Shown in pieces: positions 10,201 to 17,034 of a DNA stretch of 64,000 bases (positions are counted from its first letter, which is position 1; each line of letters opens with the position of its first letter). The stretch is from Aurantibacillus circumpalustris (GTDB lineage Bacteria; Bacteroidota; Bacteroidia; B-17B0; Aurantibacillaceae): the NCBI RefSeq assembly GCF_029625215.1, contig NZ_CP121197.1, forward strand, positions 3,844,001-3,908,000. Reading direction: 5' to 3'. The notes under the pieces are model-generated. The model made no database searches, was not told the origin of the DNA, and was given only the letters and a program-made list of their open reading frames with translations. Both the position numbers and the translations under genes were made by a program.

Positions 10201-10294
10201 GCAGCTAAATGAAGATGTAAGTTTGACACATAGAGCACCTTACCCAAGTGAACAAGAAATTGGACTACCGCGATTTAAAATGTTGGGACTTTGA
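7244..10294 (+). CDS. DNA polymerase III alpha subunit, DnaE2-like (error-prone type)
   Basis: 1,016 residues, a little shorter than replicative DnaE. Domain order: an N-terminal PHP domain with altered metal ligands (LNCHSYFSLRYGTIS replaces the usual H-x-H-S), the palm with GRGSGANSIVSYCLGIT and PPDFDIDWSHRDRD (catalytic DxD), fingers with GVMVYQEDVIKIA and YSFCKAHSASYA, an HhH region, and a C-terminal OB-fold (GYLISRKQVPTKRGDMNFG). Size, PHP changes and coupling to dinB suit a translesion DnaE2-type enzyme, not the replicase. The start ATG overlaps the dinB stop. Expected role: extending past lesions together with the Y-family polymerase during SOS-like responses. Confidence 0.9.
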   Translation: MYLNCHSYFSLRYGTISVEDLVQLGVANQAKSLALTDINCVTGIYDFVLECRAHTIKPLVGIEFRNGSELLFIGLAKNKAAIGEMCLLLTKHNFENTKLPRRIEFNNTYVIYPLETAPTELKEYEYIGIRPEELFKLYKPELKKHLGKMVVLQPVTFRGRDEYNLHRILRAIEGNVILSRLEAKELCRKNEVMLPYDQVLLLYKEYPQIIKNTERLIEDCNFDFDFKAPKNKKHYTQNRYSDKELLTSLAYEGMVRRYGKHNKEALFRVNKELDVIDKLGFAGYFLITWDIVRYSNSCGFMHVGRGSGANSIVSYCLGITAICPIELNLYFERFLNASRTSPPDFDIDWSHRDRDTILDYIFKRFDSRHVAFCGTIAEFKFRSKIRELGKVFGLPKEEMDVLIKGRPKDHEQNKIVAAIHKYGGMLEKHPNQRSMHSCGVLISEEPITNYTALEMPPKGFPIVQFDMHIAEDIGFEKFDILSQRGISSINETVKLVKQNRGVVVDIRDTTLSKNEATANEWLKTGKTIGCFYIESPAMRGLLRRLQCENYITLVAASSIIRPGVAQSGMMTEYIFRHKNPDKFEYFHPVFEKELGDTYGVMVYQEDVIKIAIHFGGISPEKADILRRSISGKKRSLKELQTVKEDFFLSCDKQGHARKLSEEVYRQIESFAGYSFCKAHSASYAVESYQALYLKVNYPIEFMVAVINNGGGFYRPEVYIHEARMSGAKVHAPCVNRSNVETTLYGNDIYLGFHLIDGLQAEVLETIVRERQNGNYSSLEEFIGRVPIGLEGIQTLIFAGAFRFIGKNKNELILSSRLLMAHKPEQSSGLLFQEPTKELKLPKFIRSVYEDVFDEIETVGFPVSLSPFDLLITKQRGDVMAKDLANQHGKTIRMMGYLISRKQVPTKRGDMNFGTWIDVEGTFFDTAHFADSLSAFPFQGGGCYLLLGKVQVEYGFPTVTVVRMAKLPFVPDPRFADDKDLRQKVQGQLNEDVSLTHRAPYPSEQEIGLPRFKMLGL

Positions 10295-10325
10295 AAAAAA
10301 AACAAATAACTCGTAATTTTAATTT

Positions 10326-11099
10326 ATGTGTTACAATTTACAAGCTGCGCTGATGGAAGAATTGCGCTATGCTATTCACCGAGGCGACATACACCATGCA
10401 GAACAACTGCAAAGGCAATTGGATGAATTGGAGTTAAAGAAAAAACCCATTTATTTTACAAGTGGATTTTCACACCCTAAGATACTTGTCTTTACCAATG
10501 AAGAACCTATGAAACCTCAGCTGTTTACCTGGGGTTTAATACCGGCTTGGGCAAAAGATTTTTCGACCGCAAATGTATTACGCAAAAAAACACTAAATGC
10601 GCGGGTAGAAACCATGTTTGATTTACCGTCTTTTAAAAGCTCAGCAAAAAGTAAACGCTGTTTGGTATATGTGGATGCTTTTTACGAATACCATACCGTT
10701 GCCAAAAAGAAGTATCCCTTTAGAATTGCTATGAAAGATGGAGAGCCAATGGCAATGGCTGGTCTGTGGACAGAATGGACGGATAAAAATACAGGAGAGG
10801 TGATACAGTCATTTGCCATTGTAACAACTGAGGCGAATGATTTAATGGCAAAGATTCATAATTTACCCGCAGCCTCAGATACACCACGCATGCCGTTAAT
10901 TCTAGCTAAAGAAAAACAAGACGAGTGGTTGATTGATTTGAAAAGCGATGCAGATAAAGAACATATAATGAGTTTGGCTAAACCTTATGCTGCAGAAGAA
11001 ATGAGTGCTTATACGGTACCGCAATTGATTGGAAAGAATGGTGTGGGGAATGCGCCGGAGGCAACTAAGGAATTTGTGTATGAGGAGTTGGAGTTTTAG
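10326..11099 (+). CDS. yedK: SRAP-domain protein (YedK/HMCES family), abasic-site DNA crosslinker
   Basis: 257 residues. Cys2 directly after the initiator Met (MCYNLQAA) is the nucleophile that this family uses to make a thiazolidine crosslink with abasic sites in single-stranded DNA. Other family marks are NARVETMF, the RCLVYVDAFYEY block with its conserved Glu, and IHNLPAASDTPRMPLIL with the catalytic His. The protein shields abasic sites at stalled forks, a natural companion to translesion polymerases. It lies 31 bp after dnaE, probably as the last gene of the operon. Compared with short SRAP proteins it carries an extra helical insert after the N-terminus (about residues 10-40). Confidence 0.93.
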   Translation: MCYNLQAALMEELRYAIHRGDIHHAEQLQRQLDELELKKKPIYFTSGFSHPKILVFTNEEPMKPQLFTWGLIPAWAKDFSTANVLRKKTLNARVETMFDLPSFKSSAKSKRCLVYVDAFYEYHTVAKKKYPFRIAMKDGEPMAMAGLWTEWTDKNTGEVIQSFAIVTTEANDLMAKIHNLPAASDTPRMPLILAKEKQDEWLIDLKSDADKEHIMSLAKPYAAEEMSAYTVPQLIGKNGVGNAPEATKEFVYEELEF

Positions 11100-11152
11100 G
11101 TAAATGGAAACGGTGGCAAAGAGTTGTATATTTGTTAAACCAAAAAAGCTAC

Positions 11153-11221
11153 AAACATTCGCTAATCTCGGCCATGGGTGTTGTATAAGCGAATGTTTAT
11201 AGCGGGTATAAGGTAGTTAGC
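11153..11221 (+). repeat. Foldable site at the left end of the cassette array
   Basis: AAACATTCGCT (11153-11163) and AGCGAATGTTT (11188-11198) form a perfect 11-bp inverted repeat with a 24-base loop. GTTAGC at 11216-11221 follows, the same right-end hexamer as the two full attC-like sites further on. No matching left GCTAAC was found, so this looks like an altered or partial site. Confidence 0.5.
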
Positions 11222-11238
11222 AGTAATTGTAGACAGAC

Positions 11239-11655
11239 ATGAGACTTTTTTCAATTTTCATATTATTCTTTATCACCGAGTATGTTCTGCGGACATTTGT
11301 AGACGCTTATAAATATCATTCGGTCGGACTTTTCCTTGAATTTCTACCATTAATATTAGCGACAATCATTGCCGGACTTATTTATAAAACAACTGTAATT
11401 ACAGGACGTTTCGGCTGGACTTATCTTAAATTAGCTGCTGTATCAATTGCGGGGCTCATTATCGTAAAGACTTTTCTTTTCATTCAATGGTATTGGTTTA
11501 TCGCACCGGAGTATCGTGACGTTCCCGGTGACATGTCCGAAGGACTTGGTTTTACAATCGTATTCTTGACGTTCGGGACAATTGTAATTTTGCTTTCGTA
11601 CTTATTTGTAATGTTGAGTATTAAAACTTTAACTAAACAGACACCGGAAAACTAA
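11239..11655 (+). CDS. Cassette-borne membrane protein, 4 predicted helices
   Basis: 138 residues, almost all hydrophobic, with four likely membrane spans (FSIFILFFITEYVL; LFLEFLPLILATIIAGLIY; LKLAAVSIAGLIIVKTFLF; FTIVFLTFGTIVILLSYLFV). No family is recognised. It starts 18 bp after the GTTAGC of the left site and lies 8 bp before the next ORF, so the two may share one cassette. Small orphan membrane proteins are common cargo of integron-type cassettes. Confidence 0.65.
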   Translation: MRLFSIFILFFITEYVLRTFVDAYKYHSVGLFLEFLPLILATIIAGLIYKTTVITGRFGWTYLKLAAVSIAGLIIVKTFLFIQWYWFIAPEYRDVPGDMSEGLGFTIVFLTFGTIVILLSYLFVMLSIKTLTKQTPEN

Positions 11656-11662
11656 AACAACA

Positions 11663-11965
11663 ATGACAGACAATCAACTATTAGTTCTTGCTTTTGTTTT
11701 ATTTTGGCTGACATTAATATTCTTGACAATAAATAGTAGTCAAAGGTTAAAGATATTTTTTATTAATTTTTCCGTTCATTTAGTTTATTCTTCATTTCTT
11801 CTCTATGGACTTGCTTACTGGTCAGAGGGCGGCGGCGGACTCGTTTGGTGGTTTTTATTATTGCTAACTCTCGGCGGACATATATTGTCAAACGCGACAT
11901 TCATAATTGTAAAATTTTTCAAATATGTAAATGACGACGCTAAAAAATGGAAGTCAAAAAATTAA
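11663..11965 (+). CDS. Cassette-borne small membrane protein, 3 predicted helices
   Basis: 100 residues with three hydrophobic segments (LLVLAFVLFWLTLIFLTI; FFINFSVHLVYSSFLLYGLAYW; LVWWFLLLLTLGGHILSNATFII) and a basic tail (KFFKYVNDDAKKWKSKN). The function is unknown. Its stop lies 9 bp before the GCTAAC arm of the attC-like site at 11974, the usual arrangement of a cassette gene and its 3' attC. Confidence 0.6.
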   Translation: MTDNQLLVLAFVLFWLTLIFLTINSSQRLKIFFINFSVHLVYSSFLLYGLAYWSEGGGGLVWWFLLLLTLGGHILSNATFIIVKFFKYVNDDAKKWKSKN

Positions 11966-11973
11966 CAACTACT

Positions 11974-12066
11974 GCTAACAGCAAATTCGCGTCATTTTTT
12001 GCGTGTTAGCGCTCAAATTCATAACTTGGACAAGCAAAAAACGGCGCAAATTCGCAATACGTTAGC
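11974..12066 (+). repeat. attC-like recombination site (cassette boundary)
   Basis: GCTAAC (11974-11979) pairs with GTTAGC (12061-12066). Inside these, the left arm through 12003 and the right arm from about 12034 pair over ~22 bases with four mismatches, ending in TTTTTTGC/GCAAAAAA. This long imperfect stem with an open centre, 93 bp in all, is how single-stranded integron attC sites fold. A further fragment resembling the left half of the next site (GCGCCCAGCGGACGTTC) follows at ~12074-12090, as if two sites had recombined. Confidence 0.65.
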
Positions 12067-12155
12067 TACAATGCGCCCAGCGGACGTTCAAACATTTCGG
12101 CCTAACAAGAACAGAAGTATTGCAACTGGACGAAGACAATAGCAAATTGAAATAA

Positions 12156-12470
12156 ATGATTGAAGAACTGAAAGAATACAATTATTGCTCGCCGTTATTG
12201 ACAGGTTCAATTGGCACAATGCTTTTTTCATTCTTTTCGGCAATTATACTTGGACCTGTTTACAGTCATTATATAAATCTATTCGCTTTTTTGGTGACAT
12301 TCTTAGCAATAATAATTTTCATTAGAAATTATCATCTTTATAGTACGTTTAAAAAAATCATCCTGACTTTTCTTCTTTTAACAAATTTGACTCTTGGTAT
12401 TTGGTTAGCCAGCATAAAATATGGCTATATTAATTGGCATTATATAAACCTATTTCAACTGCAACCTTAA
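12156..12470 (+). CDS. Cassette-borne small membrane protein
   Basis: 104 residues with three likely spans (LTGSIGTMLFSFFSAIILGPVY; INLFAFLVTFLAIIIFI; FKKIILTFLLLTNLTLGIWLA). No family is recognised. It is flanked by attC-like sites at 11974-12066 and 12544-12729. Between its stop and the latter site is a perfect GAAA-tetraloop hairpin (AGCG-GAAA-CGCT, 12505-12516). Confidence 0.55.
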   Translation: MIEELKEYNYCSPLLTGSIGTMLFSFFSAIILGPVYSHYINLFAFLVTFLAIIIFIRNYHLYSTFKKIILTFLLLTNLTLGIWLASIKYGYINWHYINLFQLQP

Positions 12471-12543
12471 AACGTTTAATTTTAGGACGATGGTATTTCA
12501 GACTAGCGGAAACGCTCAAATACTTTGTGTGGGCGCACTAGTA

Positions 12544-12729
12544 GCTAACACGGGCTAATGGCGCCAGCGGACATTCGTGCATGCATTTGCAAATTTTTCA
12601 GCGGCCCCTTCGGGACTTTTTATTGTTTTGCAAATGCTCAAAATACCTTAACTTCACGCTGGACATCGGAACACTTTTAGCATCTGCGAAATCGTTATTT
12701 TCGCCGGCGCCAAGCCCGAATCCGTTAGC
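12544..12729 (+). repeat. Long attC-like recombination site with nested hairpins
   Basis: The outer arms are GCTAAC...CGGGCT..TGGCGCC (12544-12565) and GGCGCC..AGCCCG...GTTAGC (12706-12729), which pair apart from a few unpaired bases. Inside lie CCAGCG/CGCTGG (12564-12569, 12657-12662) and a perfect 11-bp inverted repeat GCATTTGCAAA/TTTGCAAATGC (12583-12593, 12627-12637). At 186 bp it is at the long end for attC sites, like Vibrio-type repeats. It shares both hexamer ends with the site at 11974. Confidence 0.65.
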
Positions 12730-12740
12730 AAGCATTAGTA

Positions 12741-13025
12741 ATGACGACAGGACAACAAATTTCATTTTTAATAATTTTCTTGACGCATATTATATTAGCA
12801 ATCGTCGGGACTCGAGTTCTTTTAAAGAGCACCAGACTTACTCTTCAACAGCGACGCTACAATTTAATTTTTCTATGGACAGTTCCCTTTATTTGGTACT
12901 TAATCGTTAAGACAATTCATAAAAAAATTCCCGGCTCGCACGAAGTTCCTATAAAAGACGACGTAAGTGGAAATCATTTTCACGAAAGCGGACTTGGTGC
13001 TCCTGGTGCAAACATACGAAATTGA
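12741..13025 (+). CDS. Cassette-borne membrane protein, PLDc_N-like
   Basis: 94 residues. It has two membrane helices (ISFLIIFLTHIILAIVGTRVLL and YNLIFLWTVPFIWYLIV) joined by a short basic loop, with a polar tail. The spacing and the W-x-PFIWYLIV pattern resemble the phospholipase D-nuclease N-terminal (PLDc_N) membrane hairpin family, but with no enzyme domain attached. It begins 11 bp after the GTTAGC of the preceding attC-like site, so it is the third cassette. Confidence 0.6.
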   Translation: MTTGQQISFLIIFLTHIILAIVGTRVLLKSTRLTLQQRRYNLIFLWTVPFIWYLIVKTIHKKIPGSHEVPIKDDVSGNHFHESGLGAPGANIRN

Positions 13026-13040
13026 CGGACAACACTAACT

Positions 13041-13104
13041 AACGCCTGCTAACAGAGAGTTTCTTTCAAATGCTTTTCGAAATTTTTAGAAGCAAGTAAT
13101 GAAT
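13041..13104 (+). repeat. Half attC-like site at the right end of the array
   Basis: AACGCCTGCTAACA places GCTAAC at 13048-13053, 22 bp after the last cassette stop, as at the other sites. A weak hairpin (TGCTTTT / AGAAGCA, ~13071-13094) follows. No GTTAGC partner is present before the next gene, so the array appears truncated here. Confidence 0.5.
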
Positions 13105-13129
13105 TGCATTAAAAGACTTTGTGCTTTAA

Positions 13130-13354
13130 TTATGGCTTCTTTGCTTTCTCCAGAATATCCCAATTGTCTTCAAGATCGCTGACAGTTGTATTTAAGGGTT
13201 GCCCTTTTGGAATATAATGGTAATAGGGGTGTTGGAAGGCCACCTTGATTTCGCCTTCGAAGGAATAAAAGCTTACAGCAAATAAAACGAATGGTTTTGT
13301 CTTATGCCTAAGCATTTTACCGTTGTATTTTTGTTTTGCTTCGGGTAAATTCAT
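13130..13354 (-). CDS. Small hypothetical protein
   Basis: 74 residues beginning MNLPEAKQKYNGKMLRHKTK, aromatic-rich in the middle (FQHPYYHYIPKG), soluble, with no signal peptide. I do not recognise it. It points towards the cassette array, opposite to the cassettes, and stands alone. Confidence 0.45.
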   Translation of the reverse strand: MNLPEAKQKYNGKMLRHKTKPFVLFAVSFYSFEGEIKVAFQHPYYHYIPKGQPLNTTVSDLEDNWDILEKAKKP

Positions 13355-13536
13355 GTAAAGTAGATTATTCTAGTAAAGAGATTAAAGTTTTTTCTAATAA
13401 AGAATCGCGAAGATCTCTTGCGATAATTATTCCAATTTAATTTATAGACTGGATGAATTTCGCAGCCAGTTGAATTCTAAAGAAATAAAATTACAAAATT
13501 TAAGTAACTATTTAAACAACTATTCGTTATTTTAGC

Positions 13537-13776
13537 ATGGACACAATGGATATGAAATTATTAAGCAAGGACATTTTACTCGAGTACGGTTTTTCTGAAA
13601 ATGAACTTAAGACGAGTATTAAAATTGAAGTAATGACACGGGATAATTTCGATATTGTAATAAAAGATGGGCAGTTTTACTATTCTAATCTTGGAATTGA
13701 TTATCCTTTGAAGGATTTAGCAGGCTTAAGAAAGTTTTATAAGGAGGCGAGAAATAAAGATTTGTATCCAGTATAA
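13537..13776 (+). CDS. Small hypothetical protein
   Basis: 79 residues with a mixed alpha/beta pattern (LLSKDILLEYGFSENELKTS; IKIEVMTRDNFDIVIKDGQFYY; DLAGLRKFYKEARNKDL). No family can be named. The ATG is preceded by an AT-rich stretch without a clear promoter. It converges with the gspC end at 13830. Confidence 0.55.
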   Translation: MDTMDMKLLSKDILLEYGFSENELKTSIKIEVMTRDNFDIVIKDGQFYYSNLGIDYPLKDLAGLRKFYKEARNKDLYPV

Positions 13777-13829
13777 ACTAGTAATTCTTGTTCTAATATT
13801 TGATCAAACTGATTTAGAAAAACAAATGA

Positions 13830-14327
13830 CTACTTCCTCACAACAATTCTCTCCCTACCCCACTTTGCAACTAAACTATCCTGATTGAATGTTTTAAAAA
13901 TAATGCCATCTATAGATTCATTTTGTTTTATTAGTTTGGATTGACCGTTTACTGAAACTAATGCTGTGGCCATACCGCTTGTGTTATTTTTTATTAAGCC
14001 TAGGTATTTCACATCTGGTAAAACTTTTGGTGCTGGTGCTATTGATGGTGTTTTGACCGGAGCTGGCTTTTTTGGTTGGTTTCCTGAATTTGAATAATTG
14101 TGCACGTATTCTCTTTTCGATTCTTTTAGAAAAGGATCTTTATAATCCATACTTAATTTATAGGCAATGCTATCTTTTAGACCTAGTACTTTTATTTCTT
14201 TTGATTGCACTATAGGTATTGAAACATCACTATCAGTAAAGGCTGTATAGAACCTGTACACAAAAAAACCCCAAACAAGAATGTTTACAGGAATTAAAAT
14301 GTAAAGTGTTTTTTTATTTTTGAGCAT
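13830..14327 (-). CDS. GspC/PilP-like inner-membrane clamp protein
   Basis: 165 residues. It has a short cytoplasmic N-terminus, one membrane helix (LYILIPVNILVWGFFVYRFYTAF), a proline-rich linker (PKKPAPVKTPSIAPAPK) and a small C-terminal beta domain (VKYLGLIKNNTSGMATALVS...GIIFKTFNQDSLVAKWG) with the layout of the GspC homology region / PilP domain. The DPFLK motif before the linker is typical of this group. In T2SS/T4P machines this protein links the inner-membrane platform to the secretin. It is the last gene of the operon and its start adjoins the lipoprotein stop. Assignment rests on architecture and context. Confidence 0.75.
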   Translation of the reverse strand: MLKNKKTLYILIPVNILVWGFFVYRFYTAFTDSDVSIPIVQSKEIKVLGLKDSIAYKLSMDYKDPFLKESKREYVHNYSNSGNQPKKPAPVKTPSIAPAPKVLPDVKYLGLIKNNTSGMATALVSVNGQSKLIKQNESIDGIIFKTFNQDSLVAKWGRERIVVRK

Positions 14328-15272
14328 CTACTGTTGAATTTTAAATTTTCGCGTTAAACTGTAAGAAGAAGGATTTCCATAAGTATCGAAGGAACGAACG
14401 CGCCACCAGTAGGTCGCTCCAACGGGACGTCCAAATTCGGAAATGGCTATTCGATTAAGGTCGATCCAAAGAGCGGTGACACTTAAAAACAAACTATCAT
14501 CTGCCACATAAACTGTATCATATTTGGCATCTGATCCGTGATTCCACTTTAGAGTGTCTGAAACAGTAACAATTGTACCGTCGTTCGGTGCGCTTAAAAC
14601 CGGAACGGAAGGACCTTTGAGATCAACTGTAAAGGTGTTAGAAGCTGGGTTAAACTGTGACTCACTAGCATCATTTATTGCCTTCACATTCCATGTAAAA
14701 GGAGTATTGCTGTTTTTTATTGCTGGAACAGTAAATGTTAATGATGTTTTAGCGGTAAAAGTAGTATCTAAAACCAAGCCTGAATTTATTTGCAATCTAT
14801 ATTTTTTGGCAACACTTATTGGACTCCAATTAAACGTAACTAACGTATTCCCGGTCACAGCGCCATTAGCAGGACTTAAAAGCCCAACCGATTGTTCCGA
14901 AAGATCAGAGGTTGTATCTATTTTAATACTAAACACCTGAAAGGTGGTAGAATGTCCTGCATTAGTGGCCTTAACACGCCACTGGTAACTTCCGGGTTTA
15001 AATGTATAATTAAACTTGTTAACTGTAATATTTGTGTCAAGCATTAATTGGATAGTATTTGTAAAATCAGGCTTAACAATTTGCAGATTGTATTTCTCCG
15101 CTCCATCTAGTTCGTCCCACCAAAATGTTATTTGGTTTAAAGTTGTAGCAGTGTTGTTTGCCGGCGCATTTATTACGAGCGATTTCTTACTAATATCCTC
15201 CACAATAAAATCCTTACTACATCCTAAAAATGTAATAAGAACAACACTATTGAAAAAAAGTAACTTCTTCAT
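14328..15272 (-). CDS. Lipoprotein with three fibronectin-III-like domains in the secretion operon
   Basis: 314 residues. The signal ends in a lipobox (VLITFLGC, lipidated Cys18). Three beta-sandwich repeats follow, each starting like L-xxP-xN-G/N-T and containing FxW and the YxLQI pattern (e.g. YNLQIVK, YRLQINS), ending with YWWRVRSFDTYGNPSS. It is probably anchored in the outer membrane facing the periplasm. It sits between gspC and gspM with 0-2 bp spacing, so it should work with the machine, perhaps as a pilotin-like or secretin-bracing factor. No such part is standard in T2SS or T4P. Confidence 0.8.
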   Translation of the reverse strand: MKKLLFFNSVVLITFLGCSKDFIVEDISKKSLVINAPANNTATTLNQITFWWDELDGAEKYNLQIVKPDFTNTIQLMLDTNITVNKFNYTFKPGSYQWRVKATNAGHSTTFQVFSIKIDTTSDLSEQSVGLLSPANGAVTGNTLVTFNWSPISVAKKYRLQINSGLVLDTTFTAKTSLTFTVPAIKNSNTPFTWNVKAINDASESQFNPASNTFTVDLKGPSVPVLSAPNDGTIVTVSDTLKWNHGSDAKYDTVYVADDSLFLSVTALWIDLNRIAISEFGRPVGATYWWRVRSFDTYGNPSSYSLTRKFKIQQ

Positions 15273-15273
15273 A

Positions 15274-15807
15274 TTATTTGTTTTTCTGTTCGAATGATTG
15301 AGTAATGAGCGTTAAATAAAGGTTTTTACGCTTTGTTTGCATATCCTTAATAGAAAAAAATCGTGCCGACATAATTTTAGAAACATACTTATAATCATTT
15401 TCCATTTTATGTAATAAGGATAATAGGCTATAAAAATTACCTTTAATTGTAAAAGTGTTTGTTTGTACGTTTAATTTATCATTCTTAAAAGAAGAGTTTA
15501 CAGGTATTTCAGTAACCAGACAGTTATTTTTTTCTGCAAAGTCTGAAATGTAAGCCGTTAACTTATCTCGAACCGCAGAAGAATCTCCTTTTGCATAAGC
15601 TCTCTCGAATTCTGCCATTTTTGCCTTCAACGCAGGAAGTTCTTTTTCCTTTTCTTTTAGCCACAGCAGTTTTGTTTCTTTTTCTTTAATCTCGCCTATT
15701 AAAGTAAACGTGTCTGAAAAGCTCAATTGATAACCAAAAACAAAAAAAAGGAGCAAGCCGCCAAAGAGTGCATAACATTTTTGTTTATAGTTAAGTTTCT
15801 CAAACAT
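15274..15807 (-). CDS. GspM/PilO-like inner-membrane platform protein
   Basis: 177 residues. A short cytoplasmic tail and one membrane helix (YALFGGLLLFFVFGYQLSF) lead into a coiled coil (LIGEIKEKETKLLWLKEKEKELPALKAKMAEF) and a ferredoxin-like periplasmic domain (FTIKGNFYSLLSLLHKMENDYKYVSKIMSARFFS). This is the standard PilO/GspM plan. Its ATG overlaps the stop of the gspL-like gene, indicating coupling. It is expected to pair with the GspL/PilN-like protein to form the assembly platform. Confidence 0.8.
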   Translation of the reverse strand: MFEKLNYKQKCYALFGGLLLFFVFGYQLSFSDTFTLIGEIKEKETKLLWLKEKEKELPALKAKMAEFERAYAKGDSSAVRDKLTAYISDFAEKNNCLVTEIPVNSSFKNDKLNVQTNTFTIKGNFYSLLSLLHKMENDYKYVSKIMSARFFSIKDMQTKRKNLYLTLITQSFEQKNK

Positions 15808-17033
15808 TAGTCTGTCGTTAATTTAATTTCAAAATTCGGAAGCATTCCTTGGTTGTTATAAATGAATTTTTCAAGGCTTATAGCTTTAATAAAATTTTGC
15901 ATCTTCAATACGTTAATCCATTCATTTACAATAAAACTTTTAGAACAATTGCCTTTTAAAATAAGCACCTTGTTTTGAAACTTAACAAGACTATCGGCAT
16001 TTTCATCATCGTCTTTTTTTGGATTAAAATATAAATCACTTAGAACTACCTCATCCGGTAGTGTTTTACCAATTTTGTCAGCATATTCGCTAAGCTTGTT
16101 TCTGTTTAAGACGCCTGCGTTTTCAATCAAACCTTTGTTTTTTTGATAATCGCTTAACAGCTGATTTATCTGTTCGTACTTTCCTTGGTAAACCGAAAGC
16201 TCCGTTTCTAGTTTATTGTTTTTATCGAAGTACGAAGTGTAAAACAAGACATTTACAACGGCTGAAACAAAAGCAATGATAACAGCGGAAATCACTAAAA
16301 AACGAAATTTATTTTTCTCAATGTGTTTTATCACAAGCTGCGAAAGTACTTCAGAATTATTCTCAGCAACTGGTCTTTGCATTAAATAACTTAGGCCACA
16401 CGCAAATCCTAAAGTGTACTCTGAGCCAAAAGACAAATCGTCAATTTTAACCGTTTTAGGTATGGTAGATTCTTGCGTACTGATTGTATCTAAAACTCCA
16501 TTGGTTAATTCAATAAGATGAATACTGGTTTCTATAGAGTTAAAATTCGACCAAAGTGGTTGAAGACCAATAACAGCAGGAGCTCCAATTAAAACTGTTG
16601 CAAGGTCGTATTTTTTGTTTTTTAAGTCGGTGATGATGTTGTTTACTTGTTCTTTTCTACATAAAGAAATAAAGGCGGAATTATCACTTTGTTTAAAAAT
16701 CTGTGCGTAAAAATCATCGATTTGAATAGCTGGTAAATTTTGTTTGATAATTTCTTTAAAATCTTCCTCTAAGTTCTCCGCGAGTGTTATTTTTTTTATA
16801 ATAATTCCTTTGCCATTTAAAATAATAACTACAGGGATCTTATTCTTAGTTATTGTCTCAGGTAAAACCAAAGAATCTTCGTAAGAATTAGTTTGAACGA
16901 TTTCTAACTTATTGTTTTTACTGCGTAGTGTGGTGCAATGGTATTTAGTACCTTCATCATTATAGCATACCTCCAACGCGCAGACCTCAGCCTTCACAAA
17001 ATATTTTTTCGGTATCCACTTATCCCAAAACAT
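15807..17033 (-). CDS. GspL-like (PilM-PilN fusion) assembly-platform protein
   Basis: 408 residues. The first ~240 look like a cytoplasmic actin-like PilM/GspL domain (VVIILNGKGIIIKKITL; LATVLIGAPAVIGLQPLW). A membrane helix (FLVISAVIIAFVSAVVNVLFY), a coiled coil and a periplasmic ferredoxin-like domain (DEVVLSDLYFN...VLILKGNC) follow, as in PilN. This single-chain arrangement is the GspL plan and argues for T2SS-type wiring over separate PilM/PilN. It should dock the GspE ATPase. It starts 1 bp after the secretin stop. Confidence 0.8.
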   Translation of the reverse strand: MFWDKWIPKKYFVKAEVCALEVCYNDEGTKYHCTTLRSKNNKLEIVQTNSYEDSLVLPETITKNKIPVVIILNGKGIIIKKITLAENLEEDFKEIIKQNLPAIQIDDFYAQIFKQSDNSAFISLCRKEQVNNIITDLKNKKYDLATVLIGAPAVIGLQPLWSNFNSIETSIHLIELTNGVLDTISTQESTIPKTVKIDDLSFGSEYTLGFACGLSYLMQRPVAENNSEVLSQLVIKHIEKNKFRFLVISAVIIAFVSAVVNVLFYTSYFDKNNKLETELSVYQGKYEQINQLLSDYQKNKGLIENAGVLNRNKLSEYADKIGKTLPDEVVLSDLYFNPKKDDDENADSLVKFQNKVLILKGNCSKSFIVNEWINVLKMQNFIKAISLEKFIYNNQGMLPNFEIKLTTD

Positions 17034-17034
17034 T

